A stretch of 64,000 bases of DNA from an uncultured bacterium (GCA_900548385.1 URKJ01000025.1:4684-68683), one strand, 5' to 3'; counted from the first letter of the stretch, positions 51,090-61,037 are shown. The notes: generated from the sequence alone by a model not told the origin. Program-made: numbers and translations.

Positions 51090-53774
51090 ATGAAAATGTC
51101 TCTGGTCAGGCGCGTGGCAAAATTGGCCGCGGTTGCGCTGTTGTTTTTGTCCCCCGCCGGGATATGGGCGAAATCCCTGACGGACTCCGTTCGTACCGGG
51201 AATAGTTCCGGTAACCGGTTCAAACAGTTTCAGACTGCCGCAACGGTCTCCGGCCCGAAAGAGCTGGATGCAAGCGCCGATCTGTATGAGTATGTGGGCG
51301 ACAACCTGATCGCCCGCGGGCACGTCGTCATTAAATACGGCGATATGACGATTACTGCGGACAAGGCGATCGTCAATCTGGAATCCCGCGACCTTGAGGC
51401 GACCGGGCATGTGACGTTCACCCGCCGGCAGAAAATCACGAAAATCGTGGATTATCAGGAGTATCAGGATCTGCTTGACGATTATTCTCTTTCCGTCAAG
51501 ATTCTGGAATATGTCAAGACGCCTATCGGGGTGCGGAAGATCAAGGTTTCCATAGAGAATATCGCCGCGTTCATGAAAGCGGACCGGGTTTCCGGAAATC
51601 TTGCCTCCGGTCTGTTACAGTTCCGTAATTTCGCTCTCCAGAACGGACCGCTGTTTTTTGCGGCGGCGGAGGCGGAGCGCGCCGCAAACGGAAAAATCAC
51701 CGTGCAGGACGCGCAGATCTCCACTTGCGATTATATCATGGACGATCACGCGCATTATTCGCTCGGCGCCTCGAAAGCCGTTCTGACTCCGCGGGAATAC
51801 AACAGCGGACTCCAGAATTACAATCCCGACCACAACGATCACAGTGTGCTGGCTTATAACACGACGTTCCGTCTGTGGGGGATTCCCGTTCTCTGGCTTC
51901 CCGCGCTTTATAAGCCGTTTGAAACCGACAGCTTCGGTATCGACTTCGATTTCGGGCGGACTTCCGACTGGGGATATTTTGTCCGTGCCTCCAAAGGATT
52001 CAGCATCATCAACAAACCGAAAATGCAGCTGAATGCCGCGGCGATCGTCAACTACTATTCCGAACGCGGTATTGCATATGGCGGAAAACTGAATTTTCTG
52101 ACGGATAATTCCAGAACCGAAGTGTTCGGTATCATGATGCGGGACCGCAGTCCGTATGAAAGCTATGATCTTACCGACTGGGCGCAGCGTCACTGGTACA
52201 AGGAACACGCTCGTATGAAGATTCCCAAGACCCGGTTCGATTTCAAAGCGACGAACCTGACGCATATTACGCCGTCGCTGGATTTCCGCGGGCAGATCGA
52301 AGTCCTGAGCGACTTCAACTTTCTGGAAGATTATTATGATACGCGTTACCGCGAGAATATCCAGCCGCCGACGTATGCCGCATTGGAGTATCAGATGGAA
52401 CGCGCTTCCGCCGCCGTTCTGACCACGGTCCGGGTGAACAACTTCGATACGGTTGTACAGCGCCTGCCGGAAGCACGCTTCGATGTGCCGCGCCAGGAGC
52501 TGTTCGGCGGACTTTATTATCAGGGTGAGACCTCCGGCGGTTATTATGAGATGAAATGGCGTCATCTGAGCAATCCGGGCGATTACGGACGGGTCCGCAA
52601 CTATTCCAGCGCCCGTTTTGACACCGTGCACTTCCTGTATTATCCGATCAACCTTGATTTTCTGAACATCATTCCGCGTGCGGGTGGACGTTTTACTGCG
52701 TATTCCAGCACGTCCAAGCACAAGGTCTCCGACGAGGATCTGTCGAATATGTTCGGAGCAAGCGCGATTGAAGTCTCCTATTTCTCCAATGCGGTGAAGT
52801 TCCGGAACTTCGATGATTCCGGCAAGGCCCGGTTCCGCTTTATCGGGGAGCTCGGCGTGGAAGCCAATACCAAGATTTACCGTACCTGGCAGGATGTGCG
52901 CAGTTCCATGCTGGAACTCGACGGACTCCGTCATGTAATGATGCCGTATGTGAACTATACGTTCATCCCCAAGCCGACCGAAGATTCGGAATATATGCTT
53001 TACTTTGACGATATTGACCGGATCGACGAACAGAACTTTGTCCGTATCGGTTTGCAGAATACGCTGCAGACCCGCAGAGGCAATTACGGAGCGGAGCGGA
53101 TTACGGAATGGGCGTCGCTGGATACTTACTGGGATTTTCACGGCAACCGGCAGGGGATCTTCGGGCATGTCGGGGATATCGGCGTGAAACTGTCGCTGAC
53201 GCCGTTTGAAAATCTTACACTTACCTCCGAACTGCTGTGGGACGTCGGACGCAACAACAAGCACGATGAGGACGCACGCCGCGCCCGCGGCCGGAAAGCC
53301 GGACGTGTCGGTATGATGAAGCTGAAATACATCAACATGTGGAACACCATGCTGAGTTACCGGATTTCCAAGGACTGGCGCATTTACGGATCGTATATCT
53401 ATTCCGACGCGTACCGTCAGCGCGGGACGTTCTCAATGGGGTCCATGATGGAGCAGATCAACGCGACCTCCTCCACGCTTTCCGCCTCTTATCCGACGGC
53501 GCAGGACATCACGCTCGGACTCGATTTCCCGACCTACATTGATCCCCGGCTGAAAGGCGGTGTCCGTTTCACTTACGACGTGGAAGCCGCGCTGATGAAA
53601 AACATGGCATTTTATCTGAAGCGCAATTTCCATTGCGTGGATGTGATCGTGGAAGCCGGAAGAACTCAGGAGCGGGACAGCGATCAGGACAAGGATGAAT
53701 CCTACTATGTCATGTTCTTTGTGTCGCTTTCGACCATGCCGGAAGTCGGGATCGGACAGAAACAAGGGCTCTAA
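51090..53774 (+). CDS. lptD: LPS-assembly outer-membrane protein LptD
   Basis: 894 residues. A signal peptide (1-27, PAGIWAKS) leads an OstA/LptA-like beta-jellyroll (about 50-200; GDNLIARGHVVIKYGDMTITADKA), the periplasmic receiver for lipopolysaccharide. The rest is the LptD beta-barrel, entered at FRLWGIPVLWLPALYKP and ending in alternating aromatic strands (YYVMFFVSLSTM). It places LPS at the cell surface, proving an outer membrane. It is longer than the E. coli form. It runs into proS with a 28-base gap. Confidence 0.88.
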   Translation: MKMSLVRRVAKLAAVALLFLSPAGIWAKSLTDSVRTGNSSGNRFKQFQTAATVSGPKELDASADLYEYVGDNLIARGHVVIKYGDMTITADKAIVNLESRDLEATGHVTFTRRQKITKIVDYQEYQDLLDDYSLSVKILEYVKTPIGVRKIKVSIENIAAFMKADRVSGNLASGLLQFRNFALQNGPLFFAAAEAERAANGKITVQDAQISTCDYIMDDHAHYSLGASKAVLTPREYNSGLQNYNPDHNDHSVLAYNTTFRLWGIPVLWLPALYKPFETDSFGIDFDFGRTSDWGYFVRASKGFSIINKPKMQLNAAAIVNYYSERGIAYGGKLNFLTDNSRTEVFGIMMRDRSPYESYDLTDWAQRHWYKEHARMKIPKTRFDFKATNLTHITPSLDFRGQIEVLSDFNFLEDYYDTRYRENIQPPTYAALEYQMERASAAVLTTVRVNNFDTVVQRLPEARFDVPRQELFGGLYYQGETSGGYYEMKWRHLSNPGDYGRVRNYSSARFDTVHFLYYPINLDFLNIIPRAGGRFTAYSSTSKHKVSDEDLSNMFGASAIEVSYFSNAVKFRNFDDSGKARFRFIGELGVEANTKIYRTWQDVRSSMLELDGLRHVMMPYVNYTFIPKPTEDSEYMLYFDDIDRIDEQNFVRIGLQNTLQTRRGNYGAERITEWASLDTYWDFHGNRQGIFGHVGDIGVKLSLTPFENLTLTSELLWDVGRNNKHDEDARRARGRKAGRVGMMKLKYINMWNTMLSYRISKDWRIYGSYIYSDAYRQRGTFSMGSMMEQINATSSTLSASYPTAQDITLGLDFPTYIDPRLKGGVRFTYDVEAALMKNMAFYLKRNFHCVDVIVEAGRTQERDSDQDKDESYYVMFFVSLSTMPEVGIGQKQGL

Positions 53775-53802
53775 GAGAAGTTTAACATAAAGGTTTGTCA
53801 TC

Positions 53803-55530
53803 ATGAAAATGTCTCAAATGCTGGGGCGCAGAATCAAGGAAGACCCCAAGGACGCCAAAACCATCAGCCATAAATTTTTGATCCGCGGCGGTTATATCCG
53901 CCCGGTCTCTTCGGGTATTTACAGTCTTCTGCCGCCGGCAATGAGAATCATCGAAAAGATTTCCAATATTATCCGGGAGGAGATGAACGCGATTGACGGA
54001 CAGGAGGTGCTGATGCCGGTCGTGCTTTCCGCCGATCTCTGGCAGGAGTCCGGCCGTTTCTCAAGCGTCGGGCAGGAGCTCCTGCGGTTCAAGGACCGCA
54101 ACGGAAAAGACATGCTTCTTGCCATGACTCACGAAGAGGCAATCGTTCATCTTGTCCGTTCCGAGGTCACCAGCTACAAGCAGCTCCCGCTGATGGCGTA
54201 TCAGATTCAGACGAAATACCGCGACGAGGCGCGTCCGCGCGCCGGGCTGATCCGCGTTCGTGAATTCACGATGAAAGACGCATACAGCTTCCATACTTCC
54301 CAGGAGTCTCTGGAAGAGTATTACGAACGGGCTCATCAGGCGTATGTGAACATTTACCGCCGGGTCGGTCTGAAGCATGTCCTTTCGATCAAGGCGAATT
54401 CCGGCATGATGGGCGGCAATGTTTCGCATGAATTCATGTCGGTGGCGGATTGCGGGGAAGATACGTTGTTTGTTTCACCCGACGGCGTCAGCTACAAGGC
54501 GAACCGCGAGGTCGCTGTTTCCGCAATCAAATTCGAGCGTGCGCCCGAACTGCCGATGGAGAAAGTCGCCACGCCGGATTCCAAAACGATTGAAGAGGTC
54601 GCCGCATTCCTGAATGTCAAGCCGGAAAATACCGGAAAGGCGGTATTCTATTCCGATTCCGACGGACGGCTGATCTTTGTGCTGATCCGCGGAGACTTCG
54701 AGGTCAATGAGACCAAACTTCAGAATCTCCTGAAGATCAAGGAACTCTCTTTTGCGAATGACGAACAGATCCGCAAGGCGGGAGCGGTTCCCGGTTATGC
54801 GTCCCCCGTCGGAATCGACCCGGCAAAGGCGGTGATCGTGGTGGACCGTTCCATCGAGGGTACTTCCAATCTGGTGGTCGGAGCGAACGAGGCCGGATAT
54901 CATTATATCAACTTCAATTACGGGCGTGACCTCAAGGAGGCGCTTGTCGCGGATATTGCGACGGTCCGGGAAGGCGATCCGTGTCCGGTGACCGGCGAGC
55001 CGCTCCAGATGAAGCGCGGCATTGAAGTCGGCAACATATTCCAGCTCGGCACCAAATATTCCGCTCCGATGAAATGTGATTATCTTGACAAGGACGGCAA
55101 GTCGCATCCGATGATCATGGGATGTTACGGAATCGGAGTCGGCAGAACGATGGCGGCTCTGGTGGAGGATTCCCATGACGATTACGGACCGATCTGGCCG
55201 ATGTCCGTTGCGCCGTACCAGGTCGAGATCTGCGCGATCACGCCGGACAAGGAGAATGTCATGGAAATTGCGGATAAACTTTATCAGGATCTCGGCAGAC
55301 TCGGCGTGGAAGTGCTGTTTGACGATCGCGGTGAGAAAGCCGGTTCGATGTTCAGCGACGCCGATTTGCTCGGTATTCCGCTCCGCGCCGTGATCTCTCC
55401 GAAAAGCATTGCCGGCGGATCCATGGAATTCAAAGTGCGCGGCTCCCGCGATTCCGAACTCGTTCCGCTTGACAAGGCGGCGGAATTCCTGGCGGCGAAA
55501 GTCCGGGAAGAGATGGCGAAGTATCAGTAA
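53803..55530 (+). CDS. proS: Prolyl-tRNA synthetase (bacterial type with editing insertion)
   Basis: 575 residues. Class II motif 2 is seen in RVREFTMKDAYSFH and motif 3 in GCYGIGVGRTMAA. The YbaK-type editing insertion lies at about 225-385 (AAFLNVKPENTGKAVFY, RGDFEVNETKLQN), marking the long bacterial form. An HGTP anticodon-binding domain closes the protein (EICAITPD, DDRGEKAGSMFSDADLLG). It is followed 12 bases later by a fucosidase gene. Confidence 0.96.
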   Translation: MKMSQMLGRRIKEDPKDAKTISHKFLIRGGYIRPVSSGIYSLLPPAMRIIEKISNIIREEMNAIDGQEVLMPVVLSADLWQESGRFSSVGQELLRFKDRNGKDMLLAMTHEEAIVHLVRSEVTSYKQLPLMAYQIQTKYRDEARPRAGLIRVREFTMKDAYSFHTSQESLEEYYERAHQAYVNIYRRVGLKHVLSIKANSGMMGGNVSHEFMSVADCGEDTLFVSPDGVSYKANREVAVSAIKFERAPELPMEKVATPDSKTIEEVAAFLNVKPENTGKAVFYSDSDGRLIFVLIRGDFEVNETKLQNLLKIKELSFANDEQIRKAGAVPGYASPVGIDPAKAVIVVDRSIEGTSNLVVGANEAGYHYINFNYGRDLKEALVADIATVREGDPCPVTGEPLQMKRGIEVGNIFQLGTKYSAPMKCDYLDKDGKSHPMIMGCYGIGVGRTMAALVEDSHDDYGPIWPMSVAPYQVEICAITPDKENVMEIADKLYQDLGRLGVEVLFDDRGEKAGSMFSDADLLGIPLRAVISPKSIAGGSMEFKVRGSRDSELVPLDKAAEFLAAKVREEMAKYQ

Positions 55531-55542
55531 GAGGATATGCTG

Positions 55543-56811
55543 ATGCACCATTTTCATGACGCCCGCGACTGGTTTTTCCGGCATCGCTATGGCCTGTTCC
55601 TGCATTGGGGGCTCTATGCGGTCGGCGGGCTTCATGAACAGGAGCTTTCCCGTTACGGCACATCCTGGGAGGCTTATCTGAAGTATCAGGAAGCGTTTGA
55701 TCCCGTGAAATTCAATCCCGCGGAGTGGCTTGACCTCGCGCAGCGGAACGGGATGGAGTACGTCGTTTTCACCGCCAAGCATCATGACGGTTTCTGCATG
55801 TGGGATACCAAAGAGACTGAGTTCAACGTGATGCACACTCCGTATGGACGCGATGTGCTCCGGGAGCTTGCCGATGAATGTCACCGTCGCAGGATGCCGC
55901 TTGTGCTCTATTATTCGGTGGTGGACTGGCATCATCCGAATTATCCGAATCTGGGGCGTCATCATGAGCTTGTGACCGACCCGGCGCACCATGATGTGAA
56001 CCGGTATCTGCAGTTCCTGAAAAATCAGCTCCGGGAACTCTGCACGGATTACGGCGAGATTCACGGTATCTGGTGGGATATGAACGTGCCGGAGATCCAC
56101 GATCCTTCGGTCAATGCGATGATCCGGGAGCTTCAGCCTGCCGCGGTGATCAATAACCGCGGCTGTGATGCCGGCGATTTTTCCACACCGGAACGTCATT
56201 TCCAGAAGGATCCGACGCTTCCGTTTGCCAATCCGACGGAAGCGTGCAATTCGGTCGGCGTCAACAGTTGGGGGTACCGGGTGCGGGAAGACTACTACAC
56301 CGCCGGAGCGTTGGAGCGTCAGCTGGCGTCCAATATGGCGCTCGGCGGGAACTATCTGCTGAACGTCGGTCCCAAGCCGGACGGCACGATTCCCGAAGAG
56401 GCGGCAGCACTTTTAGAGTCGGTCGGCGGCTGGTTCCGCAAGGTGTCTTCTGCTTTGACCGCCGCTCCGTGTGCCGGAGTTCTGGAGTCGAAAGCGATTC
56501 TCTGCACCGGAGGCGGAACGGAATTGAATCTGATTGTGACGGAGCCGCTGACGTCGGGAACTCTGAAACTTGCTCCGTTGAATATTCTTCCGGAAAAAGC
56601 GGTGCTGCTGAACACCGGAGAAGAGGTTGAGGCAACGCTTGAACCGATCGTTTATGAACGTCAGAATCCGCCGGTTCTGCGTCTTCGCGGAATCCCGGCG
56701 GAAAGATTGTGCGGAACGGTTCCGGTTTTCCGGCTGACTTTCCGGGATCCTGTGATCCGCGGCTCCGGCGCCGTTTCAGAAAATTCCGCCGGAATTCATG
56801 CAAAGGAGTAA
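55543..56811 (+). CDS. Alpha-L-fucosidase, GH29, cytoplasmic
   Basis: 422 residues from the ATG at 55543 (AGAGG 8 bases upstream). The family motifs are FGLFLHWG-type start (YGLFLHWGLYAVGG), TAKHHDGFCMWD (His80-Gly83) and GIWWDM, where Asp179 is the expected nucleophile. It lacks a signal peptide, so it would work on imported fucosides. It has a short C-terminal beta domain with no added binding module. Close packing behind proS (12 bases) is unusual for a catabolic gene. The acid/base cannot be placed from sequence alone, as is common in GH29. Confidence 0.88.
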   Translation: MHHFHDARDWFFRHRYGLFLHWGLYAVGGLHEQELSRYGTSWEAYLKYQEAFDPVKFNPAEWLDLAQRNGMEYVVFTAKHHDGFCMWDTKETEFNVMHTPYGRDVLRELADECHRRRMPLVLYYSVVDWHHPNYPNLGRHHELVTDPAHHDVNRYLQFLKNQLRELCTDYGEIHGIWWDMNVPEIHDPSVNAMIRELQPAAVINNRGCDAGDFSTPERHFQKDPTLPFANPTEACNSVGVNSWGYRVREDYYTAGALERQLASNMALGGNYLLNVGPKPDGTIPEEAAALLESVGGWFRKVSSALTAAPCAGVLESKAILCTGGGTELNLIVTEPLTSGTLKLAPLNILPEKAVLLNTGEEVEATLEPIVYERQNPPVLRLRGIPAERLCGTVPVFRLTFRDPVIRGSGAVSENSAGIHAKE

Positions 56812-56820
56812 AAGGAGCAG

Positions 56821-57378
56821 ATGAAGATTTTGTTTTTTTCCGATGTTCACGGTTCGCCGGAGAGTTTGAAACAGCTTTGGAAGCAGAAGGAGTCCCGTGA
56901 ACCGGATCAGTTAGTGCTGTTGGGCGATGCGCTGTATCACGGTCCGCGCAACCCGCTGCGTCCGGATTATGCGCCGCCGGAAGTCGTTCCCATGCTGAAT
57001 GCGGAAAAAGAACGGATCATTGCTGTGCGCGGCAACTGTGACAGTGAAGTCGATCAGATGTTGCTGGAGTTCCCGATCATGGCGGATTTTTCCACGCTTT
57101 ACGCGGACGGGATCAAATTTTTCCTGACGCATGGACACCGGTGGAATCCAGGAGCTCCGCCGCCGGTTTCCGTCGGAACTGTATTGGCGTATGGCCATAC
57201 CCATCTGCCGCAGTTGGAACGGTTGGAAAACGGTTTGATTGCGTTCAATCCCGGTTCGATTTCTCTTCCGAAAGGCGGCAATCCCGCATCGTTCGGTTGG
57301 TATGAGGACGGCACGCTCCGGGTTCTGGAGCTGGAATCGGGCAGGGAGATGGCTGCACTGACTCTGGAAAAAGTCTGA
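56821..57378 (+). CDS. YfcE/MJ0936-family metallophosphoesterase
   Basis: 185 residues. The calcineurin-like motifs are complete: FFSDVHG (Asp8, His10), LLGDALYHG, VRGNCDSEVD and THGHRWNPG, then YGHTHLPQ. Members hydrolyse phosphodiesters with two bound metals; the natural substrate of this subfamily is not known. It starts 9 bases after the fucosidase stop and belongs to the same transcript. Confidence 0.93.
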   Translation: MKILFFSDVHGSPESLKQLWKQKESREPDQLVLLGDALYHGPRNPLRPDYAPPEVVPMLNAEKERIIAVRGNCDSEVDQMLLEFPIMADFSTLYADGIKFFLTHGHRWNPGAPPPVSVGTVLAYGHTHLPQLERLENGLIAFNPGSISLPKGGNPASFGWYEDGTLRVLELESGREMAALTLEKV

Positions 57379-57458
57379 CGCGCCTTGAATACGGGGCAAA
57401 ACGGAAGTATGTTATAAGAGAGAAATTTTCTCAGACAAATTTAGATAGAGAGGCTGTT

Positions 57459-58892
57459 ATGGGCGGATTTTTTGGGACGGTTGCGCAGGAAGACTGCGTG
57501 GCGGATTTATTTTACGGCACCGATTACCATTCCCATTTGGGAACCAAGCGCGGCGGACTCGCTGTTTTCGGTGCGGACGGAGCGATCATGCGTTCCATTC
57601 ACGACATTACCAATTCGCAGTTCCGTTCCAAATTCGATGATGACCTGCCGCATTTCTGCGGGAAAAGCGGAATCGGCGTGATTAGCGATTATGAGGATCA
57701 GCCGTTGATTATCGGGTCTCATCTCGGTATTTTTGCGATCGTCACCGTCGGCAAGATCAATAATATCCAGGAACTGATTGCGGGTGATTCCACAACCCGG
57801 ATCGCCCATTTCTTTTCCGAGATGAGCGGCGGGGAGTTCAATCCGACGGAAGTCGTTGCCGCTCTGATCAATACGAAAGAGTCCATCGAAGAGGGGATCG
57901 CCTATGCGCAGAGCCGCATTGACGGTTCCTGTTCCATGCTGGTTCTGCGGAACGGCGTCATTTATGCCGCCCGTGACAAGTTCGGGCGCACACCGGTCAT
58001 CATCGGCAGGAAAACCGGGGCTTATGCGGTTGCCATGGAAAGCAGTGCATTCCCGAATCTGGATTACGTTCCCTGCAAGGAGCTCGGCCCCGGCGAGATT
58101 GTCCGCATCACGGCGGAAGAGCTGGTTCAGGTTAAGCCGCCGGAAGAGAAAATGCAGATATGCGCGTTTTTCTGGGTCTATTTCGGTTATCCCTCTTCCA
58201 ATTACGAGGGAACCAACACCGAAACGGTCCGTTATCAGAACGGTGCGCTGATGGCGCGGAACGATGATGTGGAGTTCGATTCCGTCGGCGGGATTCCGGA
58301 TTCCGGCGTTGCACACGCAATCGGTTATGCGAATGAATCCGGAAAACCATATATGCGCGCTCTGGTCAAATACACTCCGACCTGGCCGCGCAGTTTCATG
58401 CCGCAGAGTCAGGCGGCGCGCAATCTGGTTGCCCGGATGAAGCTGATCCCCATCGACGAGCAGATCCGCGGACGGCGCCTGCTGTTCTGCGATGATTCCA
58501 TTGTCCGCGGAACCCAGTTTAAGAACATTGCACAGCGTCTTTATGAACGCGGGGCTTTGGAAGTTCACATGCGTTCCGCTTCGCCTCCGCTCGCATTCCC
58601 CTGCAAATACCTGAATTTCTCTCGTTCCAAGTCGATTCTTGACCTTGCCGCGCGCAGAGTGATTAACACGCTGGAAGGCGGCGAGCCGCCGGAAGAGGTG
58701 CTCCGGGAGTATATCACCGCCGGGACTCCGCGTTATAACAACATGGTGGAGGCCATCCGGAAGAATCTCGGTTTGACGTCGCTGAAATATCAGACCATCG
58801 AGGGGTTGGTGGAAGCGATTGGATTGCCGAAAGAGAAGATCTGCACCTACTGCTTTGACGGTTGCGATGGCTGCTGTCGGAAAAAAGGGTGA
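57459..58892 (+). CDS. PurF paralogue (amidophosphoribosyltransferase-like) lacking the glutaminase cysteine
   Basis: 477 residues. The N-terminus is MGGFFGTV where active PurF has a processed Cys (MCGI-type), so glutamine amidotransferase chemistry should be absent. The remaining Ntn fold is kept (HSHLGTKRGGLAVF, GSCSMLVLRNG, AARDKFGRTP). The phosphoribosyltransferase half has an intact PRPP loop LLFCDDSIVRGTQ. The end is cysteine-rich (CTYCFDGCDGCC), which may bind an Fe-S cluster as in B. subtilis PurF. A matching MGGFFG paralogue is known to me from Bacteroidetes. It could use ammonia or have a regulatory role. Confidence 0.85.
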   Translation: MGGFFGTVAQEDCVADLFYGTDYHSHLGTKRGGLAVFGADGAIMRSIHDITNSQFRSKFDDDLPHFCGKSGIGVISDYEDQPLIIGSHLGIFAIVTVGKINNIQELIAGDSTTRIAHFFSEMSGGEFNPTEVVAALINTKESIEEGIAYAQSRIDGSCSMLVLRNGVIYAARDKFGRTPVIIGRKTGAYAVAMESSAFPNLDYVPCKELGPGEIVRITAEELVQVKPPEEKMQICAFFWVYFGYPSSNYEGTNTETVRYQNGALMARNDDVEFDSVGGIPDSGVAHAIGYANESGKPYMRALVKYTPTWPRSFMPQSQAARNLVARMKLIPIDEQIRGRRLLFCDDSIVRGTQFKNIAQRLYERGALEVHMRSASPPLAFPCKYLNFSRSKSILDLAARRVINTLEGGEPPEEVLREYITAGTPRYNNMVEAIRKNLGLTSLKYQTIEGLVEAIGLPKEKICTYCFDGCDGCCRKKG

Positions 58893-58917
58893 TAAATCAT
58901 TCCGTCTGAACAAACGG

Positions 58918-58951
58918 AAGCCCGTTTCAGAACGTCATCTGAAACGGGCTT
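58918..58951. terminator. Strong bidirectional terminator
   Basis: AAGCCCGTTTCAGA (58918-58931), ACGTCA loop, TCTGAAACGGGCTT (58938-58951) followed by TT. It lies between the convergent PurF paralogue and the ABC permease gene. Confidence 0.85.
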
Positions 58952-58974
58952 TTGCTTATTTCCGTCCGGGAGTG

Positions 58975-60333
58975 TTATTCATACCGGAGCGCTTCGATCG
59001 GATCAAGGCGGGAGGCTTTCCATGCAGGATAGAAACCGAATACGATTCCGACGAATGCCGAGACTACAACCGCCGCGATAACGGCGGCCGGACTTGATTC
59101 CACCGGCCAGTTGAGATAAATGTTCACCAGAACCGCCGCTCCGTGTCCGATCAGGATTCCGAGGATGCCGCCGATCAGGCAGAGTACCATTGATTCCACC
59201 AGGAACTGCTGCAGAATATCTCTGGAACGAGCACCGACAGCCATGCGCAGGCCGATTTCGCGCGTCCGTTCCGTGACCGAAACCAGCATGATGTTCATAA
59301 TGCCGACTCCGCCGACGATCAGTGAGATCAGCGCCACGCCGAGCAGAAGATTCGTCATGATCGTTGAGGTTCCGGTGAGCATTTTCATGAATTCCGCGGA
59401 GTTGCGGACCCGGAAATCGTTTTCCTGATCGTCTTTCAGTCTGTGCCGCTCCCGCAGAAGCGCCGTAACGGAATCAACCGCCTCGTTGACGCGGTCCGGG
59501 GCTACGGCAGTCAGCAGAATCTGGTCAATGTGAATGAATTTCGGGATCAGCAGCGTATCGTCCGCCAAAGTTTCGACCGGTTCCGGATAGAGAGCCACGC
59601 CTTCGCCCGGATAGAGGGCGGAGGGAGAGGTCGCCGCCGTGCTGGTGGTATCCGTCGCAGTTCCGGTTTTAAGCCCGGTCAGCCGCAGGCGGGCGGTCGT
59701 CCACGGGAGAAGGATGACATCATCCTCGTCCATTCCCATCATGTTTGCTCCTTTCGACTGGAGAACGCCGATCACCTTGAACGTTGTGTTGGCGATGCGG
59801 ATTTCGTTGTCAATCGGGGAAATGCCGTTGAAGAGTTCGCGGACGATTGTGGAGCCGACGAGGCAGACGCGTGCGCGGTTGTTGACTTCCCGCTGGGTGA
59901 ACGCGCGACCTTCGCCGATCACCCAGTTGCGGATCTGGAGAAAGTCCGGGGCGGAACCCTGGATCCGGCTCGGAGCATAGTTCGTGTTGCCGTAGATCGC
60001 CTGCATGCCGTTGGCGTTGACGACCGGGACCGCCATTGCAACCGCCGGACATTCCCGGTTGATCGCGTCGCAGTCTTCCGGCGTCAGCGACATCTGGGTT
60101 CCTGTTCCTTTGGAGACTCCGCCGCGGCGGTCGGCGCCCGGAATGATCATGACCGAATTCGCCCCCATTTTTTCGATGGATTCCCGGATTGAGTTCGATG
60201 ATCCCGTCCCGATTTCCATCATAGTGATTACGGCGGCGATACCGATCACAATGCCGAGTGTTGTCAGCATGGCGCGGGTCGGATTGCGCAGAAGAGCTTT
60301 CAGCGCTGTTGACAGAATGGACATCAGGCTCAT
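58975..60333 (-). CDS. MacB-type ABC transporter permease
   Basis: 452 residues from the ATG at 60333, where AGGAGG lies 6 bases upstream; the stop of the ATPase gene overlaps as ATGA. One transmembrane helix near residues 20-40 (AMLTTLGIVIGIAAVITM) precedes a large periplasmic MacB core, then three helices near the end (LLLGVALISLIVGGVGIMNI, MVLCLIGGILGILIGHGAAV, AVIAAVVVSAFVGIVFGFYP). VTERTREIGLRMAVGAR is the FtsX-type signature. It forms a transporter with the ATPase and MacA-like protein and drives export rather than import. Confidence 0.93.
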   Translation of the reverse strand: MSLMSILSTALKALLRNPTRAMLTTLGIVIGIAAVITMMEIGTGSSNSIRESIEKMGANSVMIIPGADRRGGVSKGTGTQMSLTPEDCDAINRECPAVAMAVPVVNANGMQAIYGNTNYAPSRIQGSAPDFLQIRNWVIGEGRAFTQREVNNRARVCLVGSTIVRELFNGISPIDNEIRIANTTFKVIGVLQSKGANMMGMDEDDVILLPWTTARLRLTGLKTGTATDTTSTAATSPSALYPGEGVALYPEPVETLADDTLLIPKFIHIDQILLTAVAPDRVNEAVDSVTALLRERHRLKDDQENDFRVRNSAEFMKMLTGTSTIMTNLLLGVALISLIVGGVGIMNIMLVSVTERTREIGLRMAVGARSRDILQQFLVESMVLCLIGGILGILIGHGAAVLVNIYLNWPVESSPAAVIAAVVVSAFVGIVFGFYPAWKASRLDPIEALRYE

Positions 60334-61037
60334 TGACGGCCTCCTTTCTTCGCGTCGTAATCCCCGTTTACAACGAGTCCGTCCTGAATGTGGATGCTCC
60401 GTTTTGCGAATGCGGAGATCTCGGTGGAGTGAGTGACGAGGATCACCGTGATTCCCTCGCTGTTCAGGGCGGAAAACATTTCCATGACTTCCTCGCTGGT
60501 TTTGGAGTCGAGATTGCCGGTCGGTTCGTCCGCAAACAGAACCGGCGGCCGGTTGACGAGCGCGCGGGCGATGGCGACGCGCTGCTGCTGTCCGCCGGAA
60601 AGCTGCGAGGGATAGTGGTGGATCCGGTCGGAGAGCCCGACGCGTTCCAGCATTTCGATACCGCGTTTGCGGCATTCCCGCCGGGAAAGATCGCTTGCCG
60701 TATAGGAGAGCGGCATGACGACGTTGTCAAGCGCGGTCGTGCGCGGCAGAAGGTTGAAACTCTGGAACACGAACCCGATCTTGCGGTTGCGGATCAGGGC
60801 GCGGCGGTCTCCCGTGGCGCGTCCCATTTCCTCGCCTTCCAGCAGATAATCGCCGGACGTCGGACGGTCCAGGCAGCCGAGAATGTTCATCAGGGTGCTT
60901 TTTCCGGAGCCGGAAGCGCCCATCAGGGCGACGTATTCCCCTTGTCCGATCGTGAGTGAAATCCCTTTGAGAACGGGGACGTCCACCTCGCCGAGCGAAT
61001 AGGTTTTCCGGATATCTTTCAGTTCGATCAGGGGCAT
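60330..61037 (-). CDS. MacB/LolD-type ABC transporter ATP-binding protein
   Basis: 235 residues from the ATG at 61037 (GGAGG 6 bases upstream). Walker A is MGASGSGKSTLMN, the signature SGGQQQRVAIARAL, Walker B ADEPTGNLDSKT, and the switch His in LVTHST. The family is that of MacB/LolD, here as a separate protein rather than fused to the permease. Sits between the MacA-like and permease genes. Confidence 0.95.
   Translation of the reverse strand: MPLIELKDIRKTYSLGEVDVPVLKGISLTIGQGEYVALMGASGSGKSTLMNILGCLDRPTSGDYLLEGEEMGRATGDRRALIRNRKIGFVFQSFNLLPRTTALDNVVMPLSYTASDLSRRECRKRGIEMLERVGLSDRIHHYPSQLSGGQQQRVAIARALVNRPPVLFADEPTGNLDSKTSEEVMEMFSALNSEGITVILVTHSTEISAFAKRSIHIQDGLVVNGDYDAKKGGRQ

Noticed and set aside
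51615..53264. 549-residue ORF opposite lptD
   Set aside because: Antisense shadow of a strongly supported LptD; sequence has no domain pattern.
54475..56199. 574-residue ORF opposite proS and the fucosidase
   Set aside because: Shadow frame across two clear genes.
57507..58913. 468-residue ORF opposite the PurF paralogue
   Set aside because: Shadow frame of a gene with intact motifs on the plus strand.
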